Below, piece after piece: positions 16,103 to 27,087 of a stretch of DNA of 64,000 bases. Origin of the DNA: Acidobacteriota bacterium (GTDB lineage Bacteria > Acidobacteriota > Terriglobia > Versatilivoradales > Versatilivoraceae); contig JAJDUG010000056.1 of NCBI GenBank assembly GCA_022826755.1, forward strand, positions 1-64,000. Reading direction: 5' to 3'. The notes under the pieces are model-generated. The model was not told where the DNA came from. It saw only the letters and a program-made list of their open reading frames with translations, and made no database searches. Position 1 is the stretch's first letter. Each line of letters starts with the position of its first letter. A program made the position numbers and the translations under genes.

Positions 16103-19096
16103 ATGGCTGCGCTGCTGTCCCGAGCGTCTCTGATCCGCCTTTCGCTGCTGGCCGTTTCCCTGGCAGCCTTGACCGGCGCCATTTCCGCAACCGCTGAAAC
16201 CGACCCTCCGCCGGGCTTCGATAGCCGGATTCTGCCTATCCTGCAGGCCAAGTGCGTTGCTTGTCACGGACCGCAGATCCAGCAGGGTGAGCTGGACCTG
16301 GGCTCTCTGGAGAGTCTTCTCGAGGGCGGGGCCGCGGGGCCTTCCGTGGTTCCCGGGTCGGCCGAGCAGAGCCTGTTGTTCCAGAAGGTAGAATCGGGGG
16401 AGATGCCGTTGGGTCAGGATCCGCTGGCACCCGGCGAGCTGGAGAGCATCCGGCGCTGGATCGACCGGGGCGCCCTGGCCGACGGCCAGGATCCCGGGGA
16501 GTTCCAGGCCCGAAACGATCTGAAACCCGCCGTCACCAGCCACGACGTGCTGGCGCCCATTCTGCACGTGCGCTGCCTGATCTGCCACGGCCGCCGAACA
16601 CGGGAAGCCGGCCTGGACCTGCGGACCCGGGCCAGCATCCTGAAGGGGGGAAAGTCGGGGCCCGCCATGGTACCGGGCAAGCCCGCAGAGAGCCTGCTGC
16701 TGCAGCGCATCCAGGCCGAAGAGATGCCGCCCCCCAAGGACTTTTCCCGGTACTGCGTTCGCCCCGTCACCTCGCCCGAGCTGGAGAAACTGCGCCGCTG
16801 GATTGCCGACGGAGCACCGGAAGCCCCGCCGAACGGAGCCTCGAGAGTCTCCAAGGGGTCCACCCACAAGCAGGAAACCCCGGAGCTCTGGTCCCTTCAG
16901 CCACCCGGCAGGCCTGCTGTCCCCCGGGTCGCCCACGGCGACCGGGTCCGGAACCCGATCGACGCCTTTCTATTGGAAAAGCTGGAGGATCGCGGGCTCG
17001 GCTTCGCTCCCCCGGCCGACCGCCTGGCCCTGATGCGCCGGGCCTACCTGGGCCTGGTGGGCCTGCCCCCCACGCCCGACGAAGTCAGGGCCTACCACCA
17101 GGACTCCGACCCTCGAGCCTACGAACGGCTGGTCGACCGGCTGCTGGATTCCGCGCACTACGGCGAACGCTGGGGCCGATACTGGCTGGACGCCGCCGGC
17201 TATGCCGACTCCGAGGGCAAGGTCCATGCCGACAATCTGCGGCCCCACGCCTACCGCTACCGGGACTACGTCATCCGGTCCTTCAACGACGACAAGCCCT
17301 ACGACCGCTTCCTGTTGGAGCAGATCGCGGGCGACGAGCTGGTGGACTACCGAAAGCTCGATTCCCTGGCTCCGGATGAGGTGGAGCCTCTGATCGCCAC
17401 CGGTTTCCTGCGCATGGCGCCCGACGGCACTTGGTCCGGGGCCCAGAACTTCGTGCCCGAGCGGCTGGACGTGGTGGCCGACCAGGTGGAGGTGCTGAGC
17501 TCTACGGTGATGGGCCTGACCCTGGCCTGCGCCCGCTGCCACGACCACAAGTACGACCCGCTCCCCCAGCGCGACTTCTATCGCTTCAGCGCCATTCTGC
17601 GCTCGGCCTACGACCCCTACGACTGGCTGATTCCCCAGGAGCCCCTGCTGGCGCCGGCGGGCGGCCCCTTCCCCAAGCGGCTGCTCCGCTACGGGTCGGA
17701 GGAAGAACTTCGGGAGGTCAAGCGGAACAACGGCCCCCTGGAGCAGGAGATCAAGCGCCTGAAGCGTACCCTGGAAGAGAAGGCGGCCCCCTTCAGGAAG
17801 CGGCTGCTGCGGGAAAAGCGGGAAAAGATTCCGGAAGCATTGCGGGCCGACGTGGAAGCCGCCCTGAAGGTCGCCGAGGACAGCCGCAGCCAGTTGCAGA
17901 AATACCTGGTGGAGGCCTTCCAGGAGTATCTGACGGTGAAGCCCGAGGAGTTGGAGAAGCGCTTCGAGGAGTACCGGGAAGCGTCGGCCAAGGTCAATGA
18001 AGCGGTCACGAAGGCCGAAAAGAAGCTGCAGCGCCGTCCCTCCATCCGGGCGCTGTTCGACATGCCGGGGGAGCCCACCCCCAACTACCTGCTGATTCGG
18101 GGGGAGCACACCCGCCCCGGCGATGCCGTCGAACCCGGAGTCCCCTCGGCGCTGCAGGCACAGACCCGGCCTTTCCGCATCCGCAAGCCCGAATGGAGCA
18201 GCGGGCGGCGGCTGGCTCTGGCCCGGTGGCTGGGACAGCCCGATCACCCCTTGACGGCCCGGGTGATGGTGAATCGAATCTGGCAGCACCATTTCGGCAG
18301 AGGGCTGGTGGCCACGCCCGGCAACTTCGGCAAGCTGGGGGCCGCCCCTTCCCATCCGCAACTGCTGGACTGGCTGGCCACCGAGTTCGTCCGCCAGGGC
18401 TGGAGCGTGAAAGCCATGCACCGGCTGATCATGACCTCCGGCGCCTACCGGCAGGCCTCCGGCAGCCACGGCGCCGAGGCGGCCAACGGCCATTCGGACA
18501 ACTCCCTGCTCTCCGGCTTTCCCCTGCAGCGGCTGGATGCCGAGGCCTTGCGGGACTCGATACTGAAGATCTCCGGCCGGCTGGACCCCACCCCCTTCGG
18601 ACCGGCTGACAAGGTCGAGATCCAGGAGGACGGCGAGGTCACCAGCCAGTGCACTACGGCCGGCTGCCGGCGCAGCGTTTACATGCTGCAGAGACGCACC
18701 ACTCCCCTGACCATGCTGGACACCTTCGACGCCCCCCAGCTCAACCCCAACTGCGTCAAGCGCTCCCAGTCGATGGTCACCTCGCAGGCGCTGCAGCTCT
18801 GGAACAGCCAGTTGGCCCGCAAGAGCGCCCGCCACTTCGCGGGCCGGGTCATCGACGCCGCGGGCAGCGACCTGGAGAGCCAGGTGGAGCAGGTCTACCT
18901 GGCCGCCCTGTCCCGCTGGCCCACCGCCAGCGAGCGGCAGGCCGCCGTTGGGGAAATGGGGGAGCTGGACCGGTACTGGTCGGAGCACCTGGATGGCCAC
19001 ACGCCGGCCGAGCCCAAGCGGTCGCGGGCCCGCTGGCTGGCCCTCTCCACCTTTTGCCACGCCATGCTGAACTCGGCGGAATTTATCTTCTATTGA
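16103..19096 (+). CDS. PSCyt1-DUF1549-DUF1553 secreted protein
   Basis: A 997-residue protein with a Sec signal peptide ([17 protein letters not shown]). Two planctomycete-type cytochrome c modules carry heme motifs CVACH (near residue 50) and CLICH (near 160), each followed by [13 protein letters not shown] or [16 protein letters not shown]1549 ([20 protein letters not shown] and on, with [13 protein letters not shown]) and a central coiled-coil insert lead to DUF1553 ([34 protein letters not shown]). Such proteins pair with DUF1501 proteins in Planctomycetes and Acidobacteria and are thought to take part in extracellular or periplasmic polymer degradation. The DUF1501 gene follows after 11 bases. 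Confidence 0.93.
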   Translation: MAALLSRASLIRLSLLAVSLAALTGAISATAETDPPPGFDSRILPILQAKCVACHGPQIQQGELDLGSLESLLEGGAAGPSVVPGSAEQSLLFQKVESGEMPLGQDPLAPGELESIRRWIDRGALADGQDPGEFQARNDLKPAVTSHDVLAPILHVRCLICHGRRTREAGLDLRTRASILKGGKSGPAMVPGKPAESLLLQRIQAEEMPPPKDFSRYCVRPVTSPELEKLRRWIADGAPEAPPNGASRVSKGSTHKQETPELWSLQPPGRPAVPRVAHGDRVRNPIDAFLLEKLEDRGLGFAPPADRLALMRRAYLGLVGLPPTPDEVRAYHQDSDPRAYERLVDRLLDSAHYGERWGRYWLDAAGYADSEGKVHADNLRPHAYRYRDYVIRSFNDDKPYDRFLLEQIAGDELVDYRKLDSLAPDEVEPLIATGFLRMAPDGTWSGAQNFVPERLDVVADQVEVLSSTVMGLTLACARCHDHKYDPLPQRDFYRFSAILRSAYDPYDWLIPQEPLLAPAGGPFPKRLLRYGSEEELREVKRNNGPLEQEIKRLKRTLEEKAAPFRKRLLREKREKIPEALRADVEAALKVAEDSRSQLQKYLVEAFQEYLTVKPEELEKRFEEYREASAKVNEAVTKAEKKLQRRPSIRALFDMPGEPTPNYLLIRGEHTRPGDAVEPGVPSALQAQTRPFRIRKPEWSSGRRLALARWLGQPDHPLTARVMVNRIWQHHFGRGLVATPGNFGKLGAAPSHPQLLDWLATEFVRQGWSVKAMHRLIMTSGAYRQASGSHGAEAANGHSDNSLLSGFPLQRLDAEALRDSILKISGRLDPTPFGPADKVEIQEDGEVTSQCTTAGCRRSVYMLQRRTTPLTMLDTFDAPQLNPNCVKRSQSMVTSQALQLWNSQLARKSARHFAGRVIDAAGSDLESQVEQVYLAALSRWPTASERQAAVGEMGELDRYWSEHLDGHTPAEPKRSRARWLALSTFCHAMLNSAEFIFY

Positions 19097-19107
19097 GCGA
19101 GGACACC

Positions 19108-20604
19108 ATGAGATCCGGGAACCAAGCCCGTTTGGGTTCCACCCTTCCGAGCCGGGAGTCCGCGGAATCGGGGGCGCCCCTGCCTTCCCGCAGGGAGCTG
19201 TTTTCCAGCCTGGGCAACGGGTTTATGGGGGGAGCCCTGGCCTACCTGCTGGGCAGGGACCTCCTGTCCGCCCAGCCCTTGCCGGCCGACAGCGGGCAGG
19301 CGCCCGACCTGAAACCCCGCAGACCCCACTTCGAGCCGCGGGCCAAGTCGGTGATCCATCTCTTCATGAACGGCGGCCACAGCCAGATCGACCTGTTCGA
19401 CCCCAAGCCCACGCTGAAGAAGTACGAGGGACAGCCGCCCGGCCGCGACCTGACCAACGACGTGGAACAGATCGCCTCTGTCGGCACCCTGATGCCCTCC
19501 CCCTTCGAATTCCAAAAGCGGGGCCGGTGCGGCATGGAGATTTCGGAGATGCTTCCCTTCCTGTCGCGCAAGGTGGACGACATCGCCCTGGTTCGCTCCA
19601 TGTTCACCAAGCACTTCAACCACGAGCCCGCCATCTTCCTGATGCAGTCGGGGCGGACCATCGTGGGGCGTCCCAGCCTGGGATCCTGGGTGGTTTACGG
19701 GCTGGGCAGCGAGAACCAGAATCTTCCCGCCTACGTGGTGCTGGACGACCCCAAGATGCTCCCGGTGAACGGCCTCCAGAACTGGCAGGCGGGATGGCTG
19801 CCGCCCGTCTATCAGGGAACCCGTCTGAAGTCGGAAGGCTCGCCGCTGCTCAACCTGCAGCCCAAGGAGGAATTTCCCACTCCGGTGTTGAACATGGCCC
19901 GGTCCATCCTCTCCCGGCTGGACCGGGGTCACCTGCACCGCCACCCCGGCCGGCCGGAACTGCAGGCCCGCATCACCAACTACGAGTTGGCCGCCCGCAT
20001 GCAGATCGCCGCCAGCGATGCCCTGGACCTCTCCCAGGAAAGTCCGGCCACTCACGAGATGTACGGCCTGAACGACGAGGCCACGGCTTCCTACGGGAGG
20101 CGCTGCCTGATGGCCCGCCGGCTGGTGGAACGAGGAGTCCGCATGGTCCAGCTCTACATCGAGGAGCAGATCTGGGACCAGCACAGCGACCTGGCGGGGG
20201 GCCTGCGCTACGCCTGCGGCAAGACCGACAAGCCCGTTCACGCCCTCTTGACCGACCTGAAGCAGCGAGGCCTTTGGGACAGTACCCTGGTGGTGTGGGG
20301 CGGCGAGTTCGGCCGGCTGCCGCTATCCCAGCACCCTGACAAGAAGGCGGGGCGGGACCACGGGCCACCCGGATTCAGCGTCTGGCTGGCCGGAGCCGGG
20401 ATCAAGGGGGGAACGGTCTACGGCGCCACCGACGAGTTGGGGCACCGGGCCGTCGAGAACCCGGTCAGCGTGCACGACCTGCACGCCACCATACTGCACC
20501 TGCTGGGAATGAACCACCGCGACCTGGTCTACCGGCGCGAGGGCCGCAGCGAGCGCCTCACCGACGAATTCCCCGCCCGGGTGGTGAAGGGGATACTGGC
20601 CTGA
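19108..20604 (+). CDS. DUF1501 (sulfatase-like) protein, Tat-exported
   Basis: A 498-residue protein. The N-terminus has twin arginines before a hydrophobic stretch (SRRELFSSLGNGFMGGALAY), indicating Tat export. The alkaline-phosphatase-like fold is marked by VIHLFMNGGHSQIDLFDPKP, by HFNHEPAIFLMQSGRTIVGR and by the metal-site segments VVWGGEFGRLPLSQ and GRDHGPPGFSVW. The substrate is unknown; the family is always found with DUF1549/DUF1553 proteins, and the partner lies 11 bases upstream in an operon. Confidence 0.92.
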   Translation: MRSGNQARLGSTLPSRESAESGAPLPSRRELFSSLGNGFMGGALAYLLGRDLLSAQPLPADSGQAPDLKPRRPHFEPRAKSVIHLFMNGGHSQIDLFDPKPTLKKYEGQPPGRDLTNDVEQIASVGTLMPSPFEFQKRGRCGMEISEMLPFLSRKVDDIALVRSMFTKHFNHEPAIFLMQSGRTIVGRPSLGSWVVYGLGSENQNLPAYVVLDDPKMLPVNGLQNWQAGWLPPVYQGTRLKSEGSPLLNLQPKEEFPTPVLNMARSILSRLDRGHLHRHPGRPELQARITNYELAARMQIAASDALDLSQESPATHEMYGLNDEATASYGRRCLMARRLVERGVRMVQLYIEEQIWDQHSDLAGGLRYACGKTDKPVHALLTDLKQRGLWDSTLVVWGGEFGRLPLSQHPDKKAGRDHGPPGFSVWLAGAGIKGGTVYGATDELGHRAVENPVSVHDLHATILHLLGMNHRDLVYRREGRSERLTDEFPARVVKGILA

Positions 20605-20606
20605 AA

Positions 20607-20766
20607 CGACAGTGAATAGTGGATAGTGATTAGTGGATAGTGATTAGACCCAAACGTTAAGCAACTTGTCGGTCTCGGCGCAGTCGTTCAAAAAACGCAA
20701 CCAAGTCGTCAGGCACGTACCGGTTCCGGAAATCCTCCGTTGACCACTCTCCACTCTTCTGAAGCA
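20607..20766. repeat. Heptamer array plus shared core element, copy 1
   Basis: The left part has alternating heptamers GTGGATA and GTGATTA (20617-20645). It is followed by a core of about 100 bp (CTTGTCGGTCTCGGCGCAGT ... CCACTCTCCACTCTTC) that matches, with scattered changes, the core at 44260-44350. On the minus strand the cores encode related peptides (GEWSTEDFRNRYVPDDLVAF here, EEWSAEGFGNRQTSDDLTEL there). No full gene is present. Confidence 0.7.
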
Positions 20767-20813
20767 CCTCTGTTTCACTCTGTATGATCCGCCCCGAAGG
20801 CCTGGGAAAACTG

Positions 20814-22016
20814 ATGAACCCGCACACGCTCCTTCTCCGGCTTCTGCCTCTGCTCCTGCTCTTGTCAATCGTCCCGGCGGCCGGGGCCGGGGCTGAGGAT
20901 TCGGCCGGGGCGGCCTCCGCCATCGACATTTCCAAGGTCAGCTTCCTGATCCACCCCGTCTGCTGGGACCTGGCCCTGGCGGAAGGGGGCCGGGTGCGGC
21001 CCGATTTCCGCTACCAGTCCTTCACCTACCGGGGCGGCGCCTGGTACGACGAGCAGGAATTCTACGAGATCCTGGAGTGGGAGCGGCGGGTCAACCGGAA
21101 GCAGAAGGAATACATCCGGGGCATGGGTCCCGACGAGGCGCTGATCATTTATCCCATTGGAAACCGGCCGGCCATGCAGGCCCTGGAGAAGGTGGGACAG
21201 GAGCAGCTCGGGCGCCGCTGCCTGATCATCCGCTCGGAGAGCCCCTCGGCCAACCACAAGGTGGATTACCGGCAACTGCTTCCCGACGCGGTGAAAATCG
21301 AGCTGCTGGACGACCTGCTGGAGGCCGTCCGCCACAACAGCGACACCTGGAACGCCCAGGCGCTGGAAGTCATCTTCTACAACCGCATGATCGCGCTGGA
21401 AATCGAGCGGGGGTTCCGGGAGCGGCAGCTTCGGGTCGATCCCAGGACTGTCGAGGCCGTAGCCTTCGGCGAGGGCTTCGAACAGTGCGCCACCACCTGG
21501 AAGGCCATGGTGGGCGGCTATCTCGGATGGTCCCGGCCCATCGAAATCGACTACAACCTGTCTGTGAGCGGCATGCCCCTGCTGCGCGGGGCGAGGCTGA
21601 AGGAGAGGGTGGCGGTGGGGGAGGAGGTCCGCATGTTCCTGTGGGAACTGGAGGACGGACGTCCCATGGCCTGGTTCGTGCGGACCCGGGGCAGCCTGGC
21701 CCAGGCTCAACTCTTCGTCAGCCTGCCCTTCGACCTGAAGAAATTCAAGCTCTTCGACGAGTTCGGCACCCAGCTCTGGCCCGATCCCGTGCGCGAGACC
21801 CAGCACCTGGGGGGCGTCCACTGGTGGTGGATGGGGTCAGCCAACGACTCCCCGCTCCGAATGGACTTCACGGGGCCGATGAAGGTGCCGGTCTCGGTCG
21901 GCCTGCGCCAGTTGCCCACCGACCGCAACATCTTCATCGTCTCCGGCGGCATCCCCTTCGACGAATTTCGCCGGGCCCTGCTGAAAAGCCCCATCGGCCC
22001 GGCGCCCTCAAGGTAA
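20814..22016 (+). CDS. Secreted protein of unknown function
   Basis: A 400-residue protein with a clear Sec signal peptide (LLLRLLPLLLLLSIVPAAGA) and no other membrane segment. The mature part contains segments such as SFLIHPVCWDLALAEG, EALIIYPIGNRPAMQALEKV, NAQALEVIFYNRMIALEIER and GGVHWWWMGSANDSPLRMDF; I recognise no domain. It follows the DUF1553/DUF1501 pair on the same strand after the repeat element, so it could belong to the same secreted degradation set. The start at 20814 gives the signal peptide its usual short n-region; 20784 is an alternative. Confidence 0.75.
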   Translation: MNPHTLLLRLLPLLLLLSIVPAAGAGAEDSAGAASAIDISKVSFLIHPVCWDLALAEGGRVRPDFRYQSFTYRGGAWYDEQEFYEILEWERRVNRKQKEYIRGMGPDEALIIYPIGNRPAMQALEKVGQEQLGRRCLIIRSESPSANHKVDYRQLLPDAVKIELLDDLLEAVRHNSDTWNAQALEVIFYNRMIALEIERGFRERQLRVDPRTVEAVAFGEGFEQCATTWKAMVGGYLGWSRPIEIDYNLSVSGMPLLRGARLKERVAVGEEVRMFLWELEDGRPMAWFVRTRGSLAQAQLFVSLPFDLKKFKLFDEFGTQLWPDPVRETQHLGGVHWWWMGSANDSPLRMDFTGPMKVPVSVGLRQLPTDRNIFIVSGGIPFDEFRRALLKSPIGPAPSR

Positions 22017-22150
22017 GTCCACCTGGGGCGCAATTCCCGGCAGATCAACGGTCAGGGCGAGCAACCGCCATACGCGGTCTTGCTTCGCGCCCCTTCGTCG
22101 TCCTTCGTGGATATCTTTATTGCTGCTTGTCGGTCTGAGGCGCGGCCTCG

Positions 22151-25100
22151 CTAAAACTCGTAGCGCAAACCGAACTGGATCACCCTCGGCGGAATCATCA
22201 CCCGGGAGTAGTTGCCGAAGCTCCCGGGGAAGGTGAACGAGAGCGTTTCCCAGACGTCGGCGTTGAACCGAACGCTGTTGGTCAAGTTGAAGGCTTCCGC
22301 CCGGAACTGGAGGCTGTGGTTCTCGAACGGCAATGCAAAGCGCTTCCCGATGGCCATGTCGATCGAGAAGATCCCGTCGCCGCGCAGATTGTTGCGCTGT
22401 CCGACTTCGCCGGGCAGGACCTGCCTGAAGGAGGCCAGCGCCGCCTCAGGATCGCTGAAGACGTTGGGTCCGGTTCCTCCTCCGATGAGCCTGGCGTTCT
22501 TGGCGTTGGTCTGCTGCGGCACCGTCCCGTCGGTTTCGGCAAAGTGCTGGTAGCAGTAGCAGGTCGGCCAGGCCAGGCCGTTCAACACACTGAGGGGAAG
22601 CCCCGAGGTCAGGCGCATCAGGCCGCTGAGCTGCCAGCCGCCGAGCACCGCCTGGCCCCCGCGCCCCATATTGGGAAGGATCGCCTTCCCGGTTCCGATC
22701 GGCAACTCGACCACCCAGTTGGCGTTCCACTGGTGGCGCATGTCGAAATCGGAAACGGACCGCTGCGCTTCCCGGTCCCAGGAGTTGATGACGCTGAACG
22801 CCGACCAATAGGTGTCGCCCGGAATCTGGCCGAACCGTTCTCCCTGGGTGCGCCGTGCGGCGACCGACACCAGGTCGGTGGACTTGGAAAGGGTATAGTT
22901 CAGGTCGAACTGGTACCCCTGGGAGAAGGCCTTGCGCAGTGACACCTGCATCGAGTGGTAGGTCGAGGTCCCGAAAGACCGGAGCGCATCGAAGGCCCAG
23001 AACTGCGGATTCATGGACACCCCCGGCCCCATGTCGCTGCAGAACGGGATGCAGGCGTAGTCGATGTAGTAGAGAGCGGTGCCCGTATCGGGACTGCTGG
23101 ACCGGACGACGTCGTAGACCCGTTGCGTCGCGGTCAGGTCCGAGGTGGCCGCTCCGGAATAGAGGCTTTCCCAGAACGGGATCGGCCCCACGGCTTCGGG
23201 CGACAGCCCGCGCCGCACCATGAGCTCGAGCTGCTGAAGCGCATCCAGCATCGTTTGGCCGGAGGCCGGGTCCCTGAAGTCGGTGTACTGGGCCGAGGCG
23301 GTGTCGTTGACCAGCAGCCTGCGGCCGAGTCGGCCCACATAGCCGATGTCCACCAGGAATCCCCCGCCGAACTCGCGGGCCAGAGAAAAGGTGGGGTTGA
23401 TGCTGTAGGGCGGCTTCAGGCTGGAGTCGACTCCCTGGCTCCATCCCAGTCCGGTCGGGTTGGGCGTGCCGGGCCCCCCGGGCGGAGGAGGCAGAATCCC
23501 TGCCTCGGGCGGGGTCGAGAGCCCGGTGAATCGAGGAGCATCGGCGACTCTGGGGATCTGGTTGGTCACCTTGCTGGTGAGCCCGAAGGCATTGCGGTCC
23601 AGCATCTGCATCATTCCCATCCCGAAGCTGTTGTAGAAGAGGCCCGCCCCTGCCCGGATCGAGGTCCTTCCCGGGCCGCCGAACAGCTTCCCCAGAGCTC
23701 CCTCGGTGGCCCCCGGCGAGAAGGCGATGGCCAGCCGGGGCGAGAAATTCTTGGCATGGGTCGACCACAGGGGACCTCCCGCGGGGTCGTCCACGCCCAC
23801 GAAGCCGATTGATCCCGCTTCGCGGGTGGGCCGGCCGTTTGCCGCCAGGTCCAGACGGTTTGCGATGTACTGGTCGAGACCCGGGGTGATGCTGACCTGG
23901 ATCCCGTTCACCTCCCTGACCGGCGGCATCACCGACCAGCGCAGGCCGGCCGTGAGGGACAGGCCCGGCCGGACGCGCCAGGTGTCCTGGAGGTAGAGCT
24001 CCAGTTGTTCCACGCCGAAAGTCCGTCTGACGGGGTCACCCAGGGCCAGGGCATTGCCGTCCAGGTCGTAGTTGTAGTTGGCGTCGAAGAAGTTGAGGAC
24101 CCCCAGGGCGGTCGCCATGGTCTCCCGGTAGACTCCGGGGTTGGCGGGCGCCGCCGCCAGTGGCGTGTCGAAAACCGCCGGGCCGTCGGCAAGCGCCCAG
24201 GCGGCCTGCTTGGCGAAGTGAAAGCTGTTGTCGTAGCTCAGACGGCGATTCCGATTGGAGAAGAATGCCCCTCCGAACTGCACCGAGTGGGTGCCCCTGA
24301 TCACCGAGAAATCGGCCGCCAGGGTCTGGGTCGGCAGGTAGACCTCCCGGGGCGTGGTGGCGCCCTCGATGTCGTCAATGATGCTATCCCCGATACTGGC
24401 CCTGGATGCCGTCTGCACACCCGAAACGTCCACCCTTTGGCCGGTAAATCCGTAGCGGAAGGTGCCGACGAGGCTGCCTGCAAACAGGCCGTTGTACCCC
24501 AACGCCATGCCGCGGCTGGTGTCGGTAGTCTCCGTGTTGGGCGTCTGGCCCGGAAACTGGGGCAGGCCCGTGATGCGGTCGTTCTGGAAGTTGAGGCGCA
24601 GAAACATGTTGTGCGAACCGTTCTCATCCAGGTTCCAATCGGTCTTCGAGATGAAGGTGTTCCAGGTCAGGGGTGTCGGAGCCGTGAACCGGTATCCGGC
24701 CGTATTGAGACCGTCTCCCACAGTGGAGTCGTTGGGTTCCGGAAAGGATCTGAAGTATTCGAGCGTGGCGGGACTGGGACCGGTGCCGAGCGGATCGATC
24801 CTGGTGCGGATGAAGGCCGGATCAAGGGTCTGCACCACCCCGTCGGCGCTCCGGTAGCGAACGAACCCGTCGCGCATGGAGGCCGTCGGAACCCGGCGCA
24901 CCGCGCTGCCGTCGCTGGCGTCCCGGCGCCCCTCGTAGTTGAGATAGTAGAAGAGGCGGTCCTTCACCACGGGTCCCCCGACCGAACCCCCGAACACGTT
25001 TCGGATGAGCTTGGGGCGATCCACGCCGGCCCGGTTGTTGAAGAAATCATTGGCGGCGGTGATGGTGTTGCGGTGGAATTCGTAAAGCGATCCATGGACT

Positions 25101-25864
25101 TCGTTGGTCCCGCTCTTGGTCACCAGCGACACCTGCGCGCCCGATGATCGGCCCTGGTTGGCGTTGGCCGTGGTGGTCACCACCCGGAATTCCTGTATCG
25201 AGTCCAGCGTGTTGCGAAGGACACTGGTGAAGGGCAGGCGTCCGTTCTGGTCGTTCACGTCGACCCCGTCGAGGGTCACGTTCGACTGGTCGCTCTGAGC
25301 TCCGTTCACGGTGCCGTTGCGGATGTCGCCCGACAACTTGGAGTCCAGCGGATCGGCGGTCAGAAAGGTGACGCCCGCCTGCAGCGAGAGCAGACCGGCC
25401 GGGTTTCGCGCATTCAGCGGCAGTTGTCTGATCGGCTTGGTTCCGAAAGCGTTCCCGACAGAGGCGTCGGTGGTGTTCAGTTGTGGAGCCGTAGCCGACA
25501 CCGTGATGGACCTGGTGAGGGTAGCCACGGTGTCGAACACCACCGGGAGCTCGAGGTTGGTGTTGACCAGCAAGGTGAGACCCTCAATGGTCACCGAATT
25601 GAAGCCCGGTTGCGACGCCGTCAGCGTGTAGGAACCGGGAGGAAGCTGGGCGAAGACGAACAGGCCTTCTGCGTTGGAGAGCACGGTCCGCTGGATGTTG
25701 TTGTCCTGGTTGATCACCGTGATCTCGGCATCGGGCAGGATACCGCCGGTCTCATCGGTGACCACTCCACTCAGACTGCTCGATTGAGCCTGCGCATCGG
25801 GAGCGACCAGGGCGATTGCTGCCAGCAAAGCCAGAAGCGACGTACAGGTGTACAGTGATTTCAT
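22151..25864 (-). CDS. Oar-like TonB-dependent outer-membrane receptor
   Basis: A 1237-residue protein with signal peptide (TSLLALLAAIALVAPDAQAQ), an N-terminal carboxypeptidase-regulatory domain (SGVVTDETGGILPDAEITVI, then GSYTLTASQPGFNSVTIEG), a plug with IRQLPLNARNPAGLLSLQAG and VNGAQSDQSNVTLDGVDVND, and a long beta barrel ending in the aromatic C-terminus VIQFGLRYEF. This architecture is strongly expanded in Acidobacteriota. It probably imports oligosaccharides or peptides with TonB-ExbBD energy; the substrate is unknown. It is a single minus-strand gene with a large gene-free upstream region (25865-26442) that should hold its promoter. The start at 25864 gives the proper signal peptide. 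Confidence 0.93.
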   Translation of the reverse strand: MKSLYTCTSLLALLAAIALVAPDAQAQSSSLSGVVTDETGGILPDAEITVINQDNNIQRTVLSNAEGLFVFAQLPPGSYTLTASQPGFNSVTIEGLTLLVNTNLELPVVFDTVATLTRSITVSATAPQLNTTDASVGNAFGTKPIRQLPLNARNPAGLLSLQAGVTFLTADPLDSKLSGDIRNGTVNGAQSDQSNVTLDGVDVNDQNGRLPFTSVLRNTLDSIQEFRVVTTTANANQGRSSGAQVSLVTKSGTNEVHGSLYEFHRNTITAANDFFNNRAGVDRPKLIRNVFGGSVGGPVVKDRLFYYLNYEGRRDASDGSAVRRVPTASMRDGFVRYRSADGVVQTLDPAFIRTRIDPLGTGPSPATLEYFRSFPEPNDSTVGDGLNTAGYRFTAPTPLTWNTFISKTDWNLDENGSHNMFLRLNFQNDRITGLPQFPGQTPNTETTDTSRGMALGYNGLFAGSLVGTFRYGFTGQRVDVSGVQTASRASIGDSIIDDIEGATTPREVYLPTQTLAADFSVIRGTHSVQFGGAFFSNRNRRLSYDNSFHFAKQAAWALADGPAVFDTPLAAAPANPGVYRETMATALGVLNFFDANYNYDLDGNALALGDPVRRTFGVEQLELYLQDTWRVRPGLSLTAGLRWSVMPPVREVNGIQVSITPGLDQYIANRLDLAANGRPTREAGSIGFVGVDDPAGGPLWSTHAKNFSPRLAIAFSPGATEGALGKLFGGPGRTSIRAGAGLFYNSFGMGMMQMLDRNAFGLTSKVTNQIPRVADAPRFTGLSTPPEAGILPPPPGGPGTPNPTGLGWSQGVDSSLKPPYSINPTFSLAREFGGGFLVDIGYVGRLGRRLLVNDTASAQYTDFRDPASGQTMLDALQQLELMVRRGLSPEAVGPIPFWESLYSGAATSDLTATQRVYDVVRSSSPDTGTALYYIDYACIPFCSDMGPGVSMNPQFWAFDALRSFGTSTYHSMQVSLRKAFSQGYQFDLNYTLSKSTDLVSVAARRTQGERFGQIPGDTYWSAFSVINSWDREAQRSVSDFDMRHQWNANWVVELPIGTGKAILPNMGRGGQAVLGGWQLSGLMRLTSGLPLSVLNGLAWPTCYCYQHFAETDGTVPQQTNAKNARLIGGGTGPNVFSDPEAALASFRQVLPGEVGQRNNLRGDGIFSIDMAIGKRFALPFENHSLQFRAEAFNLTNSVRFNADVWETLSFTFPGSFGNYSRVMIPPRVIQFGLRYEF

Positions 25865-26442
25865 CGATTGAATTCTCCTCACCAGGCTCAACGCCGGTAT
25901 AGTCCCGTCTCCAACCGCCACCATGAATGCACCTGCGCTTCAGGGTCAACTGGCGGAGGCCAGACAAGGACGGAGAGGCTCGACCAAAGGCCGGTCAGCC
26001 TGCGGTATAAAACCCGAAGATGTAACGATTTTACTCGCAAGCTGCCGGGGTATCAACTCCTGTTAGTCACAATCCGTGTGAATTCTGCCTTAATTCCAGA
26101 GAGAATTCACTGAACCACTCCGAACTCCACTATTCTTCGAACCACAAATGGCAATGGAGCCGCAAAGCAGCGCACCCAATCGAATTGCGGGACACGATGG
26201 TTCCGTAGCCAGGCCGGTGATAGAATATCGGCATTCGTGTTCTGTTTCAGGAATCCTCCGATGTGCCGGCCGGCACTTCCTGCAAATACGGGACGCGACC
26301 TCCCTCCAAGGAGAGCCCGGAGTTCGCTATCGCCTGCTGACGACGAGATCGGCGCGCCCGTGGAAGGGCTGATCTGACCGGTCGCCGGTTGAACCGCGAC
26401 TCACGAACATCGACCATAGGCAACAGCGAAAGGAGACCGATC

Positions 26443-26877
26443 ATGAATTCCCTCAAGCAGATCGTGGGTGTCGTTCTCATCCTCATCGGGGCCCTGGTGG
26501 CGATCCATACCGTCGTCGAGCCCCTGTATCACGCCTCCAGTCAGGCCAGCCCCTACAGCCCCAACTGGAGCACCATCAACCCGCTGATGGCGCTGGCCAT
26601 CGTGTTGGGCCTGATCTTCGCCTGCATGCGCAAGCAGGAGGTTGACGGAGAAGGCGGCGGCGCAGCGGTGACCCGCGATTTCCTGGCCGCCAATACGATC
26701 TTCTACGGGCTGCTTTTCATCGGCATCCTCTTTTTCTTCAACTGGTTCAACCTGCAGAGCCCTGCCTACAACGCCGTGGGGCCGGACGCCGTTTCGGTAA
26801 TCTGGGCAGTGATTGACGCCGCCCTGCCGCTGCTCCTGGGGGCTCAGGGAATGACTCTGCTGAAGAGCGGCAGGTAA
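26443..26877 (+). CDS. Small membrane protein, three to four helices
   Basis: A 144-residue protein with hydrophobic segments at residues 5-22 (IVGVVLILIGALVAIHTV), about 47-65 (NPLMALAIVLGLIFACM), about 85-105 (ANTIFYGLLFIGILFFFNWF) and about 120-140 (VSVIWAVIDAALPLLLGAQG). An AAAGGAG site precedes the ATG. No family is recognised; its function is unknown. It stands alone between the TonB receptor and the second DUF1553 operon. Confidence 0.75.
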   Translation: MNSLKQIVGVVLILIGALVAIHTVVEPLYHASSQASPYSPNWSTINPLMALAIVLGLIFACMRKQEVDGEGGGAAVTRDFLAANTIFYGLLFIGILFFFNWFNLQSPAYNAVGPDAVSVIWAVIDAALPLLLGAQGMTLLKSGR

Positions 26878-27087
26878 GTCCACCGCACCATGGGGTGTGT
26901 TGCGGCAGTGGATTGACTTCTTGCGTATATACAAACAGTCATACGATTTTTTTGCCTGGCGCTTTGCCCATTGCCCGCACACAAGACCGTTTCAAACTTT
27001 GGACGAATCCTGATAAAATTTCCGGAAACTGTCTGCCGGACCTCTTTGCGCCAAGGCTGATCGGCCTCCGGACCAAGGGCGTAAGCC

